The notes beneath the pieces are model-generated. The model searched no databases. It had not been told where the DNA came from and saw only the letters and a list, made by a program, of their open reading frames with translations. Shown here in pieces: positions 1-7,724 of a DNA stretch of 42,937 bases. How positions within the stretch are numbered: position 1 is the stretch's first letter; each line of letters opens with the position of its first letter. The position numbers and the translations under genes are program-made. Source of the stretch: VRUE01 sp033856275 (GTDB lineage: Bacteria > Actinomycetota > Thermoleophilia > Solirubrobacterales > 70-9); the NCBI GenBank assembly GCA_033856275.1, contig JAWVFJ010000037.1, positions 1 through 42,937 of the forward strand. Direction: 5' to 3'.

Positions 1-998
1 ACGTCGGCGGGCTGGCCTTGGATCAAGTCCGGATTGGAGTGCTCGGCGTACCAGCGCTTGGCCTCGTTCATCGTGCCGTCCTGGTAGTCCTCGCGCTCGG
101 TCGAGACGGCGCCCTTGCGGTCGCAGCCCACGATTTCCGAGACCCCGGCCTCGAGCATCATCTTGCTCACGGCCACCCCCGCCGCACCGAGGCCAACCAC
201 CAGCGCCCGCAGCTCGGTGATCGGCTTGTCGACGATCTTCAGCGCGTTGAAGAGGGCGGCCATCGTCACCACCGCGGTGCCGTGCTGGTCGTCGTGGAAG
301 ACGGGGATGTCGAGCGTTTCCTTCAGCCGGTCCTCGATCTCGAAGCAGCGTGGGGCGGAGATGTCCTCGAGGTTGATGCCGCCGAAGGTCGGCGCGATCA
401 GTTCGACCGCCTTGATGATCTCCCCGGCGTCCTGGGTATCGAGGCAGATCGGGAAGGCGTCGACCTGGGCGAACTCCTTGAACAGCATCGCCTTGCCCTC
501 CATCACCGGCATCGCCGCCTCAGGACCGATGTTGCCGAGGCCGAGAACGGCGCTGCCGTCGGAGACGACCGCGACGGTGTTCTTCTTGATTGTGTACTCG
601 AAGGCCTTGGCGCGGTCGTCGTGGATGTCCTGGCAGACGCGGGCTACACCCGGCGTGTAAGCCATCGAAAGGTCGTCGCGGGTCTTCAGCGGGTACTTGT
701 TCTCGACCGAGATCTTGCCGCCGCGGTGCATCTGCATCGTGCGGTCGACGTAGTCGAGCACTCGTGCGCCGCGGGTCGAGCCGATTCCGCGCAGGATCCG
801 CTCCCAGTGCTCGCGGTCCTGGGCGTCGATCGTGAACTCGCGCACCCGCTTGCCCTCGCCGCCGGCGCCTGGAACGAGGTCGACGCCCTGCAACTGTCCG
901 CCGGCCTCGGCGATCTCAGCCGTCAGCTTGCCGAGCGGCTCCTGGCGCGCATCGAGCTCGACGCGGATCGTGACGCTGTATTGGGCGCTGACGGCCAT
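1..998 (-). CDS. NAD(P)-dependent malic enzyme with N-terminal ACT-like domain, partial
   Basis: Converts malate to pyruvate and CO2 with reduction of NAD(P), linking the TCA cycle to pyruvate. The reverse-strand reading gives 332 residues starting MAVSAQYSVTIRVELDARQ and running off the left edge, so the C-terminus is missing. Residues about 1-85 look like an ACT-type regulatory domain. The malic-enzyme N-terminal domain follows: MAYTPGVARVC near residue 115, then SDGSAVLGLGNIGP and MEGKAMLFKEF. Next come the metal/substrate region FHDDQHGTA and the start of the Rossmann domain (LVVGLGAAGVAV). ATG at 998 is the first start that keeps the ACT-like domain; no clear Shine-Dalgarno precedes it. 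Cofactor preference cannot be decided from the visible part. Long open frames on the opposite strand are mirror images of this gene. Confidence 0.9.
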   Translation of the reverse strand, partial: MAVSAQYSVTIRVELDARQEPLGKLTAEIAEAGGQLQGVDLVPGAGGEGKRVREFTIDAQDREHWERILRGIGSTRGARVLDYVDRTMQMHRGGKISVENKYPLKTRDDLSMAYTPGVARVCQDIHDDRAKAFEYTIKKNTVAVVSDGSAVLGLGNIGPEAAMPVMEGKAMLFKEFAQVDAFPICLDTQDAGEIIKAVELIAPTFGGINLEDISAPRCFEIEDRLKETLDIPVFHDDQHGTAVVTMAALFNALKIVDKPITELRALVVGLGAAGVAVSKMMLEAGVSEIVGCDRKGAVSTEREDYQDGTMNEAKRWYAEHSNPDLIQGQPAD

Positions 999-1576
999 GG
1001 GCAGCTATCGAATCAGATTCGCGTCGCCTGCCTAGCTGCGGGTGCGCGGCGAGCCTCATGCTTTGCAGCATCGCTTTCTCTGGAGGGCTGATGAAGTCCA
1101 ACACCTCTACGAGGGCGAACCCGGAGACGACGTGTTCCCGGGCGGAGCGGCGGGCTTCGAAATCGATGAAGGGCCCGAAGACCGTGCCGATCTCGAAGCG
1201 CTGATCGAAGCCGGCAATGGCACCGGGGACAGCCCATGGTCCACGCGCATCGCCTCCCGTGGGAGCAGGAAGAGCGCGCCAGCGGAAGCCGCGCCGAATA
1301 CACCGCCGGCAAGTCGATGACGGCGTAGAAGAAACGCTGGACTTCACCGCGGGCCGCCAGGCTGAAGCCGAAGCGTGGCTCGACGAGAACGAGCCGTCGC
1401 CGCGGCCCGAACTCATCATCGATCCTGCCGCCCGCGCCCGAATCCACCACCGCCGCGTGGGCCAGTACTTCTCTTCGAGCGCGCCGGAAGGTCCGGCCGT
1501 CATTTCACTACCCATGTCCAGTTGTCGGATGCAGGTGTGGTCAAGCTGCGGGTGACCGGGGGGAGAGACATAGCCG
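999..1576. other. 578-bp stretch with no confident gene; possible decayed gene on the minus strand
   Basis: No intact recognisable protein was found here. On the minus strand, the frame starting at 1515 (MGSEMTAGPSGALEEKYW) and its segment from about 1040 to 1290 (AGFDQRFEIGTVFGPFIDFE) have GC-rich third positions typical of real genes in this genome. The middle part of that frame is serine-rich and looks out of phase. In that middle part a different minus frame reads better (RRRLVLVEPRFGFSLAARGE). This pattern fits a gene broken by two compensating frameshifts, but plus-strand frames are also open, so the assignment stays open. No RNA gene or repeat was seen before the hairpin at 1577. Confidence 0.3.
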
Positions 1577-1615
1577 CTGTCGACTTTCTCCCGACGTGTG
1601 GGAGAAAGTCGACAG
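1577..1615. promoter_or_regulatory. Perfect 16-bp inverted repeat with the DUF559 gene start codon in its loop
   Basis: Left arm 1577-1592 (CTGTCGACTTTCTCCC) is perfectly complementary to right arm 1600-1615, with a 7-nt loop GACGTGT at 1593-1599. The GTG start codon of the downstream AbiEi/DUF559 gene (1596-1598) lies inside the loop, so the right arm encodes the first residues (WEKVD). The element is preceded by CCGCTG, as are the related inverted repeats at the second DUF559 gene (17845-17889 and 18789-18831). Known AbiEi antitoxins autoregulate by binding inverted repeats in their promoter, so an operator is a reasonable inference. An RNA hairpin controlling initiation is the alternative. 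Confidence 0.75.
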
Positions 1616-2477
1616 GGCAGACGCCAAGGTGGCGGAGATCGCGGAACGACAGCACGGCATTGTCTCGTCTGCCCAGCTCCTGGCGGCGGGTTTCAGCGCA
1701 AGCACGATCTCGCGTCGCCTTACCCGTGGCTGGCTGCACCGGATCCATCGGGGCGTCTATGCGGTCGGTCATCCGGGAATCTCCCTTCACGGAAGGTGGA
1801 TGGCGGCCGTCCTCGCTTGCGGTGAGGGGGCGGTTGTCAGTCATCGGAGCGCCGCAGCCCTTTGGGCGCTCCTGGACGTCCGGGACGAAGCTGTGAGCGT
1901 TTCCGTGCCATGCGAGACAGGGCGGGCGAAGCGCCCCGGAATCCGGCTGCACCGGTGCCGGTCCTTGGCGAATGACGGCGTGACTCGGCGCCATCGCGTT
2001 CCGGTGACCACCCCGGCACGCACAATCGCTGACCTTCGCCGCTCGGTCCCAGGGTGGGAGGTGCGCCGGGCAATTCGGCAGGCAAGCGTGCTCGGGTTGC
2101 CGCTCGGCGGGGATGTCGGCCACGATCGCACACGCAGTGATCTGGAGCGCGACTTCTTGCGGATATGCAGGCGCCACCGGCTGCCGACTCCCGAGGTCAA
2201 TGTTAGCGTCGGCACTTACCTGGTCGACTTCCTCTGGCGCGACCGCCACCTGGCCGTCGAAACCGATGGATACGGCTACCACCGCGGTCGGCAGGCCTTT
2301 CGGGATGATCGCCATCGCGACCTCGAGCTGCGCGCGCGGGGTCTCGAGGTCGTTCGGCTGAGCGAAGAGCAGGTGACTGACGAGCCGGGGCGGGTTGCGG
2401 AGGTGCTGCGAGAAATGCTCGCCTCCCCGCGCCATAGAGTTGGACCCGATGGCCGCAGCCAAGACCGAGACCGCTAA
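1596..2477 (+). CDS. AbiEi-type winged-helix / DUF559 (Vsr-like nuclease fold) protein
   Basis: A solitary two-domain protein of 293 residues. Residues about 5-85 match the AbiEi antitoxin N-terminal region: a winged-helix segment with RQHGIVSSAQLLAAGFS, then the RGVYAVGHP and VVSHRSAAALWAL motifs. The C-terminal part (about 185-275) is DUF559-like, with VDFLWRDRHLAVETDGYGYH giving the Asp, Glu and Asp/His pattern of the PD-(D/E)xK/Vsr fold. No AbiEii nucleotidyltransferase toxin is adjacent, so this is not a standard toxin-antitoxin pair. The GTG start is chosen because it sits in the loop of the hairpin 1577-1615, the same arrangement as the paralogue at 17887-18810. Its 3' end overlaps the polA start by 29 nt. 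Biochemical role unknown; DNA binding and nuclease activity are inferred from fold only. Confidence 0.8.
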   Translation: MWEKVDRADAKVAEIAERQHGIVSSAQLLAAGFSASTISRRLTRGWLHRIHRGVYAVGHPGISLHGRWMAAVLACGEGAVVSHRSAAALWALLDVRDEAVSVSVPCETGRAKRPGIRLHRCRSLANDGVTRRHRVPVTTPARTIADLRRSVPGWEVRRAIRQASVLGLPLGGDVGHDRTRSDLERDFLRICRRHRLPTPEVNVSVGTYLVDFLWRDRHLAVETDGYGYHRGRQAFRDDRHRDLELRARGLEVVRLSEEQVTDEPGRVAEVLREMLASPRHRVGPDGRSQDRDR

Positions 2478-5094
2478 GCAAGAGCTCTTCCTGATCGACG
2501 GCAACTCCCTCGCCTACCGGGCGTTCTTCGCCTTGCCAGAGTCGATCGGGACCAGCGATGGACGCCCGACCAACGCGATCTACGGGCTTGCCTCGATGCT
2601 TGTCAAGATCATCGATGAGCACGCACCGGCTGGTGTCGTAGTCGCCTGGGACGCGGGGATGTCGGGGCGGGAGGTCACCTACGACCTCTACAAGGCACAG
2701 CGCAAACCGCGGCCCGACCTGCTGCGCGAGCAGTGGCCGCACCTGATGCCACTGGTTGAGGCCTTCGGCTACACCAACGTCAGGGTCGAGGGTTACGAGG
2801 CCGACGACGTGATCGCCTCGCTGACCCGGCAAGCCCGAGAAGATGGGATTCCGGTGATGGTCGTCACCGGAGATCGAGACGCCTACCAGCTGGTCGGTGA
2901 GGGGGTGCGGGTGATGAGCACCTCGCGCGGGATCACCGAGACCAAGGTCTACGACATAGAGGCGGTGATCGAGCGCTACGGCGTGCCGCCGGAGCTGATC
3001 ACCGACCTGATGGGGCTGCGCGGCGATACCTCGGACAACATCCCCGGAGTCCCAGGTATCGGCGAGAAGACGGCGACGCAGCTGCTGCAGCAATTCGGCT
3101 CCCTGGAGAGCGTGTTGAGCAGTGTCGAAGAGATCTCCGGCGCCAAGCGCAAGCAAAACTTGGTCGAGCATGCCGACGACGCGCGCATGTCCAAGCAGCT
3201 GGCGACGCTGCAGTACGAGATCGAGACGGGCGTTGAACTGGCATCGGTGATGGGCGCCGAACCCGACCGCGGTGCCCTGCGTGACTTCATGCGCGAGTTC
3301 GAGCTGCGCGCGGTGATGGAGCGGCTTGAAGAAGCGCTGCCGGAGGGCAGGGCGGTGCCGGGGCGCAAGGTGGAGACCGAGCTGGAGATCGAAGCGGTCG
3401 AGGGCGAACCGTCGGATCTCGGCACCGGCCCGGTCGCGCTGTCTGCCGCCAGCGGGCAATGGGCGGCCGCGGACGGTGAGCGAATCGTGACCGGCACGGC
3501 GAGCCTGGACGAGCTTGCGGTGGCGCTTCCCGGTCGCGGCATCGTCGCCCACGACATCAAGTCGCTCGGCGGCGGACGCCACGGCTTGCTGGCCGCAGCC
3601 GCCCGTGAGGGGATCGAGCTGGAGCTCGACTACGACACGATGCTCGCCGCCTACCTGCTTGAGCCGCAGCGCCGCACCTACGAGCTGACCGAGCTCGCAG
3701 CCGACGCGGGAATCGGCATCGCCGTCGACGCGGTGCCGGCGAACAATGACGACGATGGCCAGCTCTCCCTCGACGGTGACACCGAGGGCGAGGCGGGCTT
3801 GGAGCCGGCCGAGGAAGCCCGCCTCGTCGCTGCCCTCGCCGAGGCGCAGCGGCCCCGCATCGAGGAGCTTGGCCTCCAACACCTGCTGGGCGAGATCGAG
3901 CTGCCGCTGGTCCACGTCCTCGCTGCGATGGAGCGCGAGGGGCTGAAGCTGAATGCGGAGCGCCTGGCCGAGGTCGGCGCCGGCTTCGGCGAGCGCATCG
4001 AGACGCTCGAGCGGGAGATCTTCGAGCTGGCCGAGGAGGAGTTCACGATTGGCTCCCCTCAGCAGGTCGGCCGTGTCCTCTTCGAGAAGCTCAGCCTGAC
4101 CCGCAAGCGTCGCGGCAAAACTGGCTACTCGACCGACGCCCGCGTGCTCGCCCAGATTCGCGACGAGCACCCGATCGTCGAGAAGATCGAGTCCTGGCGT
4201 GAGCTGACCAAGCTGAAGAACACCTACCTCGACTCGCTGCCCGACCTGATCGACCCTGAGACGGGCCGCGTCCACACAACCTTCAACCAGGCCGCGACGA
4301 CCACCGGTCGCCTCTCCAGCACCAACCCCAACTTGCAGAACATCCCGATCCGCACCGAGATCGGCCGACCGGTGCGGGCCTGTTTCGTCGCCGAGTCGGG
4401 CGCCCGTCTGCTCTCCGCTGATTACAGCCAGGTCGAGTTGCGGGTGCTCGCTCACGTCGCCGAGGAGGAGGTGCTGAAAGAGATCTTTCGCGCCCGCGAA
4501 GACGTCCACGCCGCGACGGCGGCCGAGGTCTTCGACATCTCACGTGACGAGGTCGACGTCGGCCAGCGCTCGAAGGCGAAGATGGTCAACTTCGGCATCG
4601 TCTACGGGCTGACCGGCTTCGGCCTCGCCGACCGGCTCAATATCCCCCGCAAAGAGGGGGAGGAATTCGTCTCCCGCTACCTGGAGCGCTTTCCCGCTGT
4701 GCGTGCTTTCCGTGAGCAGGTGGTCGAGCAGGCGCAGGAGGAAGGCTACGTCACGACCCTGCTGGGGCGGCGCCGTTCGATCCCGGAGCTGCGCTCCGGC
4801 AACCCCAATACCCGGCGTCTAGGCGAGCGTCTCGCCGTCAACACGGTGATTCAGGGCACGGCCGCGGACATCATCAAGATCGCGATGGTTCGCTGCCAGC
4901 GGGCGCTGAGTGAGGCCGGGATGCAGACTCGCCTCGTCCTGCAAATTCATGACGAGCTGCTCTTCGAGGGCCCGCCGGAGGAGATGGACGGCGCGGTCGA
5001 GCTGGTGCGGCGCGAGATGTGCGCCGCTTACCAGCTCGACCCCCCGCTTGAGGTGGACGTCGGCGTCGGCGAGGACTGGCTCGACGCCAAGTAG
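2449..5094 (+). CDS. polA: DNA polymerase I
   Basis: Repair and Okazaki-fragment polymerase, 881 residues. The N-terminal third is a 5'-3' exonuclease (LFLIDGNSLAYRAFF, EADDVIASL, VTGDRDAYQL, GLRGDTSDNIPGVPGIGEKT). The middle part is a degenerate 3'-5' exonuclease domain. The position expected to carry the metal-binding Asp-x-Glu reads PVALSAASG, so proofreading is probably absent, as in other actinobacterial and Taq enzymes. The polymerase domain has motif A (SADYSQVELR, near residue 655), motif B (KMVNFGIVYGLTGFG) and motif C (LQIHDELLFE, near 833). ATG 2449 is chosen because it begins just before the conserved exonuclease start; upstream in-frame codons belong to the overlapping DUF559 gene. 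The overlap suggests translational coupling or an insertion close against polA. Confidence 0.97.
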   Translation: MAAAKTETAKQELFLIDGNSLAYRAFFALPESIGTSDGRPTNAIYGLASMLVKIIDEHAPAGVVVAWDAGMSGREVTYDLYKAQRKPRPDLLREQWPHLMPLVEAFGYTNVRVEGYEADDVIASLTRQAREDGIPVMVVTGDRDAYQLVGEGVRVMSTSRGITETKVYDIEAVIERYGVPPELITDLMGLRGDTSDNIPGVPGIGEKTATQLLQQFGSLESVLSSVEEISGAKRKQNLVEHADDARMSKQLATLQYEIETGVELASVMGAEPDRGALRDFMREFELRAVMERLEEALPEGRAVPGRKVETELEIEAVEGEPSDLGTGPVALSAASGQWAAADGERIVTGTASLDELAVALPGRGIVAHDIKSLGGGRHGLLAAAAREGIELELDYDTMLAAYLLEPQRRTYELTELAADAGIGIAVDAVPANNDDDGQLSLDGDTEGEAGLEPAEEARLVAALAEAQRPRIEELGLQHLLGEIELPLVHVLAAMEREGLKLNAERLAEVGAGFGERIETLEREIFELAEEEFTIGSPQQVGRVLFEKLSLTRKRRGKTGYSTDARVLAQIRDEHPIVEKIESWRELTKLKNTYLDSLPDLIDPETGRVHTTFNQAATTTGRLSSTNPNLQNIPIRTEIGRPVRACFVAESGARLLSADYSQVELRVLAHVAEEEVLKEIFRAREDVHAATAAEVFDISRDEVDVGQRSKAKMVNFGIVYGLTGFGLADRLNIPRKEGEEFVSRYLERFPAVRAFREQVVEQAQEEGYVTTLLGRRRSIPELRSGNPNTRRLGERLAVNTVIQGTAADIIKIAMVRCQRALSEAGMQTRLVLQIHDELLFEGPPEEMDGAVELVRREMCAAYQLDPPLEVDVGVGEDWLDAK

Positions 5095-5111
5095 TCAGCC
5101 GACCAAGAAGG

Positions 5112-5792
5112 TCAGCTGCCCAGCTCGACCTTCTCAAAGGTCGCAGCGCCGTTTGCGACGCTCAGCTCAGCCTCCTCGACGACGGTGCCCGCGACGAGAT
5201 CTGCGGTCGTGCAGTTCGCCTCGCCTTCGCCTTCGCCATCGCCGCCTGATCCCGGTCCTGAGTTCTGCGACCCGGGGCCAGAGTTATCGCCGTTGTCGTC
5301 ATCTGACTCTCCTTCGCCGCCGTTGCCGCCGTTGTCATCTCCGGGCTCTTCCTCTCCCTGTTGGTCCTGTCCGTCGTCACTCGAGCTCGAGGCGCTCGCG
5401 CTGCCGTGGTCGCACTCGATCTCGGTTTCTTCGTTGACGAGGCCGGTGATCGTTTCGCCGCCGAAGAGGGCGATCGTCAGTTTTCCGCTTGCGGCATCGA
5501 AAGAGGTGATTTTGCCAGCGTTCTCTTCACCGTCGGTGATGCCGTCACTGTCGCTGTCGGCATTGCGCGGGTTGTCTCCGGCGAGGAACTCGGCGCGGTT
5601 GCGCAGGTGGTCGCGGTCTTGATCGCGGCCCGCCTGGTTGACGTTGGTCGAGAGGTGATGCCGCTTCTCCCAGCGGTCGGGGATGCGGTCGTGGTTGCCG
5701 TCCTTGGCGGCGGCGACTGCCGGCAGCGCGAGCATCGCGAGCGCACCGATCAAGGCGGCAGCAAGGGTCGTGATTCGGTGAGCGAGTCTCAT
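5112..5792 (-). CDS. Secreted protein with thrombospondin type 3-like Ca loops and a split DUF5666-like domain
   Basis: 226 residues with a clear signal peptide (about 1-29, ending PAVAAAKDG). Three Asp/Asn-rich loops follow (DGNHDRIPDRWE, DQDRDHLRNRAEF, DSDSDGITDGEE), typical of thrombospondin type 3 or EF-hand-like calcium sites. Next is a beta-rich segment (KITSFDAASGKLTIALFGG) and an acidic Gly/Asp/Ser-rich linker of about 70 residues. The C-terminal segment (NCTTADLVAGTVVEEAEL) resembles the second half of DUF5666-like domains, so the domain may be interrupted by the linker. Its ATG overlaps the sigma-factor stop by 4 nt (ATGA) and is preceded by a strong Shine-Dalgarno AGGAGG at 5797-5802, so it is co-translated with that sigma factor. 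Extracellular function unknown. Confidence 0.75.
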   Translation of the reverse strand: MRLAHRITTLAAALIGALAMLALPAVAAAKDGNHDRIPDRWEKRHHLSTNVNQAGRDQDRDHLRNRAEFLAGDNPRNADSDSDGITDGEENAGKITSFDAASGKLTIALFGGETITGLVNEETEIECDHGSASASSSSDDGQDQQGEEEPGDDNGGNGGEGESDDDNGDNSGPGSQNSGPGSGGDGEGEGEANCTTADLVAGTVVEEAELSVANGAATFEKVELGS

Positions 5793-7168
5793 GGTTCCTC
5801 CTGGGGTTGGGGTTCCTTCTGTACGGACAACCCATCGTGGCCGTGAGAATCACTCGAATCTTCGGGAGCCGGCTCTGAGCCACCGCTTTTGTCGCCTGAG
5901 CCGCTGGGATTGCCGCCGGAACCTGGACCACTGTTCGAGCTGGGGACGTCGTCGGATCCGGAATCCCCGCCCGAAGGGATCGAGCTGCTGCCGGACCCGG
6001 AGCTGTCGTCGGAGCCTCCGCCGCCGGAGTCCGATGATCCGCCTGAACCACGGCCGGACTGATGGCCATCCCCGCCGCCGGAGCCGCCGCTCCCGGAAGG
6101 ACCCCTGTTGCCGCTGTGATCGTCACCTGCCTCGGGCTGAGACCCTCCATGGCGGTCGCTACCACTTTGATGGTCGCCACTTCCGCTGAGGTCACCGTTG
6201 TTGGCGGCCGATATGCCGCCGCCGTCGGGGCCAGGGCCACCGTGTGATTCACGGTTGTCTCCCTGCCCGGTGCCGTTGTGACCTTCCCGGTGTTCAGCCT
6301 GTTCGTTCGCTCCCCCCGCCCCCGTATCGACCGTCGCCGGCCCACTGCTTATTGGCGTTGAGGAGTCGTCAGCGACGACGCTCTGGGCGTTGGCCTGTTC
6401 CGGATGACTGCCATGGCGGTTGTGGTCGATCGCCACGCCGGCGCCGACCGCTCCGGCGACGAGGACGGTCGCGGTGGCGGCCTTCAACGCCACTCCGGCT
6501 CCAGCGGCGCCGCCAAGTCCCGCCGCGCCGGCAGCGGCGTCCACCGGCGCCGTCGCGGCGCCAGCCAGCAGTGCTTTCAGCAGCGGCAGCGGCAGCAGCA
6601 TCCCGGCGCCGTCGCGAAGCGAACGTCGCGCCCGGTAGATCGCCTGCCGCGCGGCACCCCCGCTGAGCCCCAGCGCCGTCGCGATCTCCTCGTGGCTGAG
6701 GCCTTCCAGCTCGCGCATCACGATCGCGGCACGCTGCGGGTCGGGCAGGGATTGCAGGCGACGCATCAGGTCGGCCAGCTCCTCGCGGCGCTCCAACTCC
6801 TCGGCCGGGTTGCTTCCGCTGGCTATCGCGTCGGCGAGGGCCTCCGCCGAAGGCGGCCGGTCGCGCAGCTCGTTGAGGGCGGTGTTGCGGACGATGCGGA
6901 AGAGCCAGGGGCGCAACTCGATCTCGGCGCCATCGCGGCGCAGTGCCAGCAGTGCCTTGGAAAACGCATCCTGGGTGATGTCCTCGGCGCGGCCGCCGAC
7001 GATCGCTGCCGCATAGCGAGTCAGCGGCTTGCCGTAGCGGCGAACGATCTCCTCGAAGGCGTTCTCGTAGCCGCCGCGAACGAGCGTGACGAGGCGGCGG
7101 TCCGGCTGCGTGCGCAACGCCGGTCCAAGGACGAAACGGGCGGCGAATCCCTCTGCTGGTGGTGGCAT
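5789..7168 (-). CDS. ECF-like sigma factor with C-terminal membrane segment and long Gly/Ser-rich tail
   Basis: 459 residues. Sigma region 2 spans about 34-105 (YENAFEEIVRRYGKPLTRYAA, then AEDITQDAFSKAL) and region 4 about 133-185 (LPDPQRAAIVMRELEGLSHE, then a helix-turn-helix and a YRARRSLR end). A hydrophobic Ala/Gly/Val stretch (about 205-247, best helix ATATVLVAGAVGAGVAI) should cross the membrane. It is followed by about 210 residues of Gly/Ser/Asp/His-rich low-complexity sequence that would lie outside the cell. A sigma factor with its own membrane anchor suggests control by release or by an extracytoplasmic signal, without a separate anti-sigma factor; none is encoded nearby. The co-translated downstream gene encodes a secreted protein with a similar low-complexity stretch. 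Confidence 0.8.
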   Translation of the reverse strand: MPPPAEGFAARFVLGPALRTQPDRRLVTLVRGGYENAFEEIVRRYGKPLTRYAAAIVGGRAEDITQDAFSKALLALRRDGAEIELRPWLFRIVRNTALNELRDRPPSAEALADAIASGSNPAEELERREELADLMRRLQSLPDPQRAAIVMRELEGLSHEEIATALGLSGGAARQAIYRARRSLRDGAGMLLPLPLLKALLAGAATAPVDAAAGAAGLGGAAGAGVALKAATATVLVAGAVGAGVAIDHNRHGSHPEQANAQSVVADDSSTPISSGPATVDTGAGGANEQAEHREGHNGTGQGDNRESHGGPGPDGGGISAANNGDLSGSGDHQSGSDRHGGSQPEAGDDHSGNRGPSGSGGSGGGDGHQSGRGSGGSSDSGGGGSDDSSGSGSSSIPSGGDSGSDDVPSSNSGPGSGGNPSGSGDKSGGSEPAPEDSSDSHGHDGLSVQKEPQPQEEP

Positions 7169-7286
7169 CTGTGGTTCGATGGTCCCTTCGGCTTACTGAT
7201 ATGACGGCAGGACGGTTCAACTGGCCGACCCGTATCGATGCAACACGGACGAATGTCAAAGATCACGCTGGCGCGAAAGTCACTCG

Positions 7287-7724
7287 ATGGATAAGGGCCT
7301 CGCGGTCTTCCTCACCGCGGCAGCAGGCGGCCTGATCGCTCTCCAGGCGCCGATCAACGCCGGTCTTGGACGTGCCACCGGCAGCCTTCCAGCAGCGCTC
7401 GTCTCCTTCCTCGTCGGCACGATCGCGCTTGCCGCGATCGTTGTGCTCAGTGGCAAGGCCGGCGGCCTCAGTTCGACCTTCGACGTCAGCTGGTATTACC
7501 TGCTCGGCGGGCTGCTCGGTGCCGTCTATGTCCTCAACGCGCTGATCGCCGTCACCGCGATCGGCGCGGGGGGCGTGGCGGCGGCGACGATCACCGGCCA
7601 GCTCACCTTCTCGGTCGCGATCGACCGCTTCGGCCTATTCGGCCTCGACCAGGTCCCGCTCGGCCCCGAGCGGATCCTCGGCGTCGCGCTGCTGCTTGCC
7701 GGCACCGTTCTGATCGTTCGCTGA
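7287..7724 (+). CDS. YdcZ/DUF606-type DMT-superfamily membrane protein
   Basis: 145 residues, nearly all hydrophobic, with about five transmembrane helices. The pattern LTAAAGGLIALQAPINAGLG at the N-terminus and the Gly-rich helix pairs (YYLLGGLLGAVYVLNALIAV) match the YdcZ/DUF606 branch of the drug/metabolite transporter superfamily, usually about 140-150 residues per unit. Substrate unknown. It is transcribed divergently from the sigma factor (119-nt gap 7169-7286) and converges on the oxidoreductase, whose coding end overlaps this gene by 90 bp. ATG 7287 has no strong Shine-Dalgarno. Confidence 0.8.
   Translation: MDKGLAVFLTAAAGGLIALQAPINAGLGRATGSLPAALVSFLVGTIALAAIVVLSGKAGGLSSTFDVSWYYLLGGLLGAVYVLNALIAVTAIGAGGVAAATITGQLTFSVAIDRFGLFGLDQVPLGPERILGVALLLAGTVLIVR

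Noticed and set aside
18..1091. Long plus-strand open frame over the left edge
   Set aside because: It is the mirror of the malic enzyme on the minus strand, whose translation has clear family motifs.
1596..2477. Standard AbiE toxin-antitoxin pair
   Set aside because: Only the AbiEi-like N-terminal domain is present; no AbiEii nucleotidyltransferase gene lies on either side of this gene or of the paralogue at 17887-18810.
2203..4509. Very long minus-strand open frame across polA
   Set aside because: Opposite-strand shadow caused by high GC; no family pattern, while polA motifs are complete on the plus strand.
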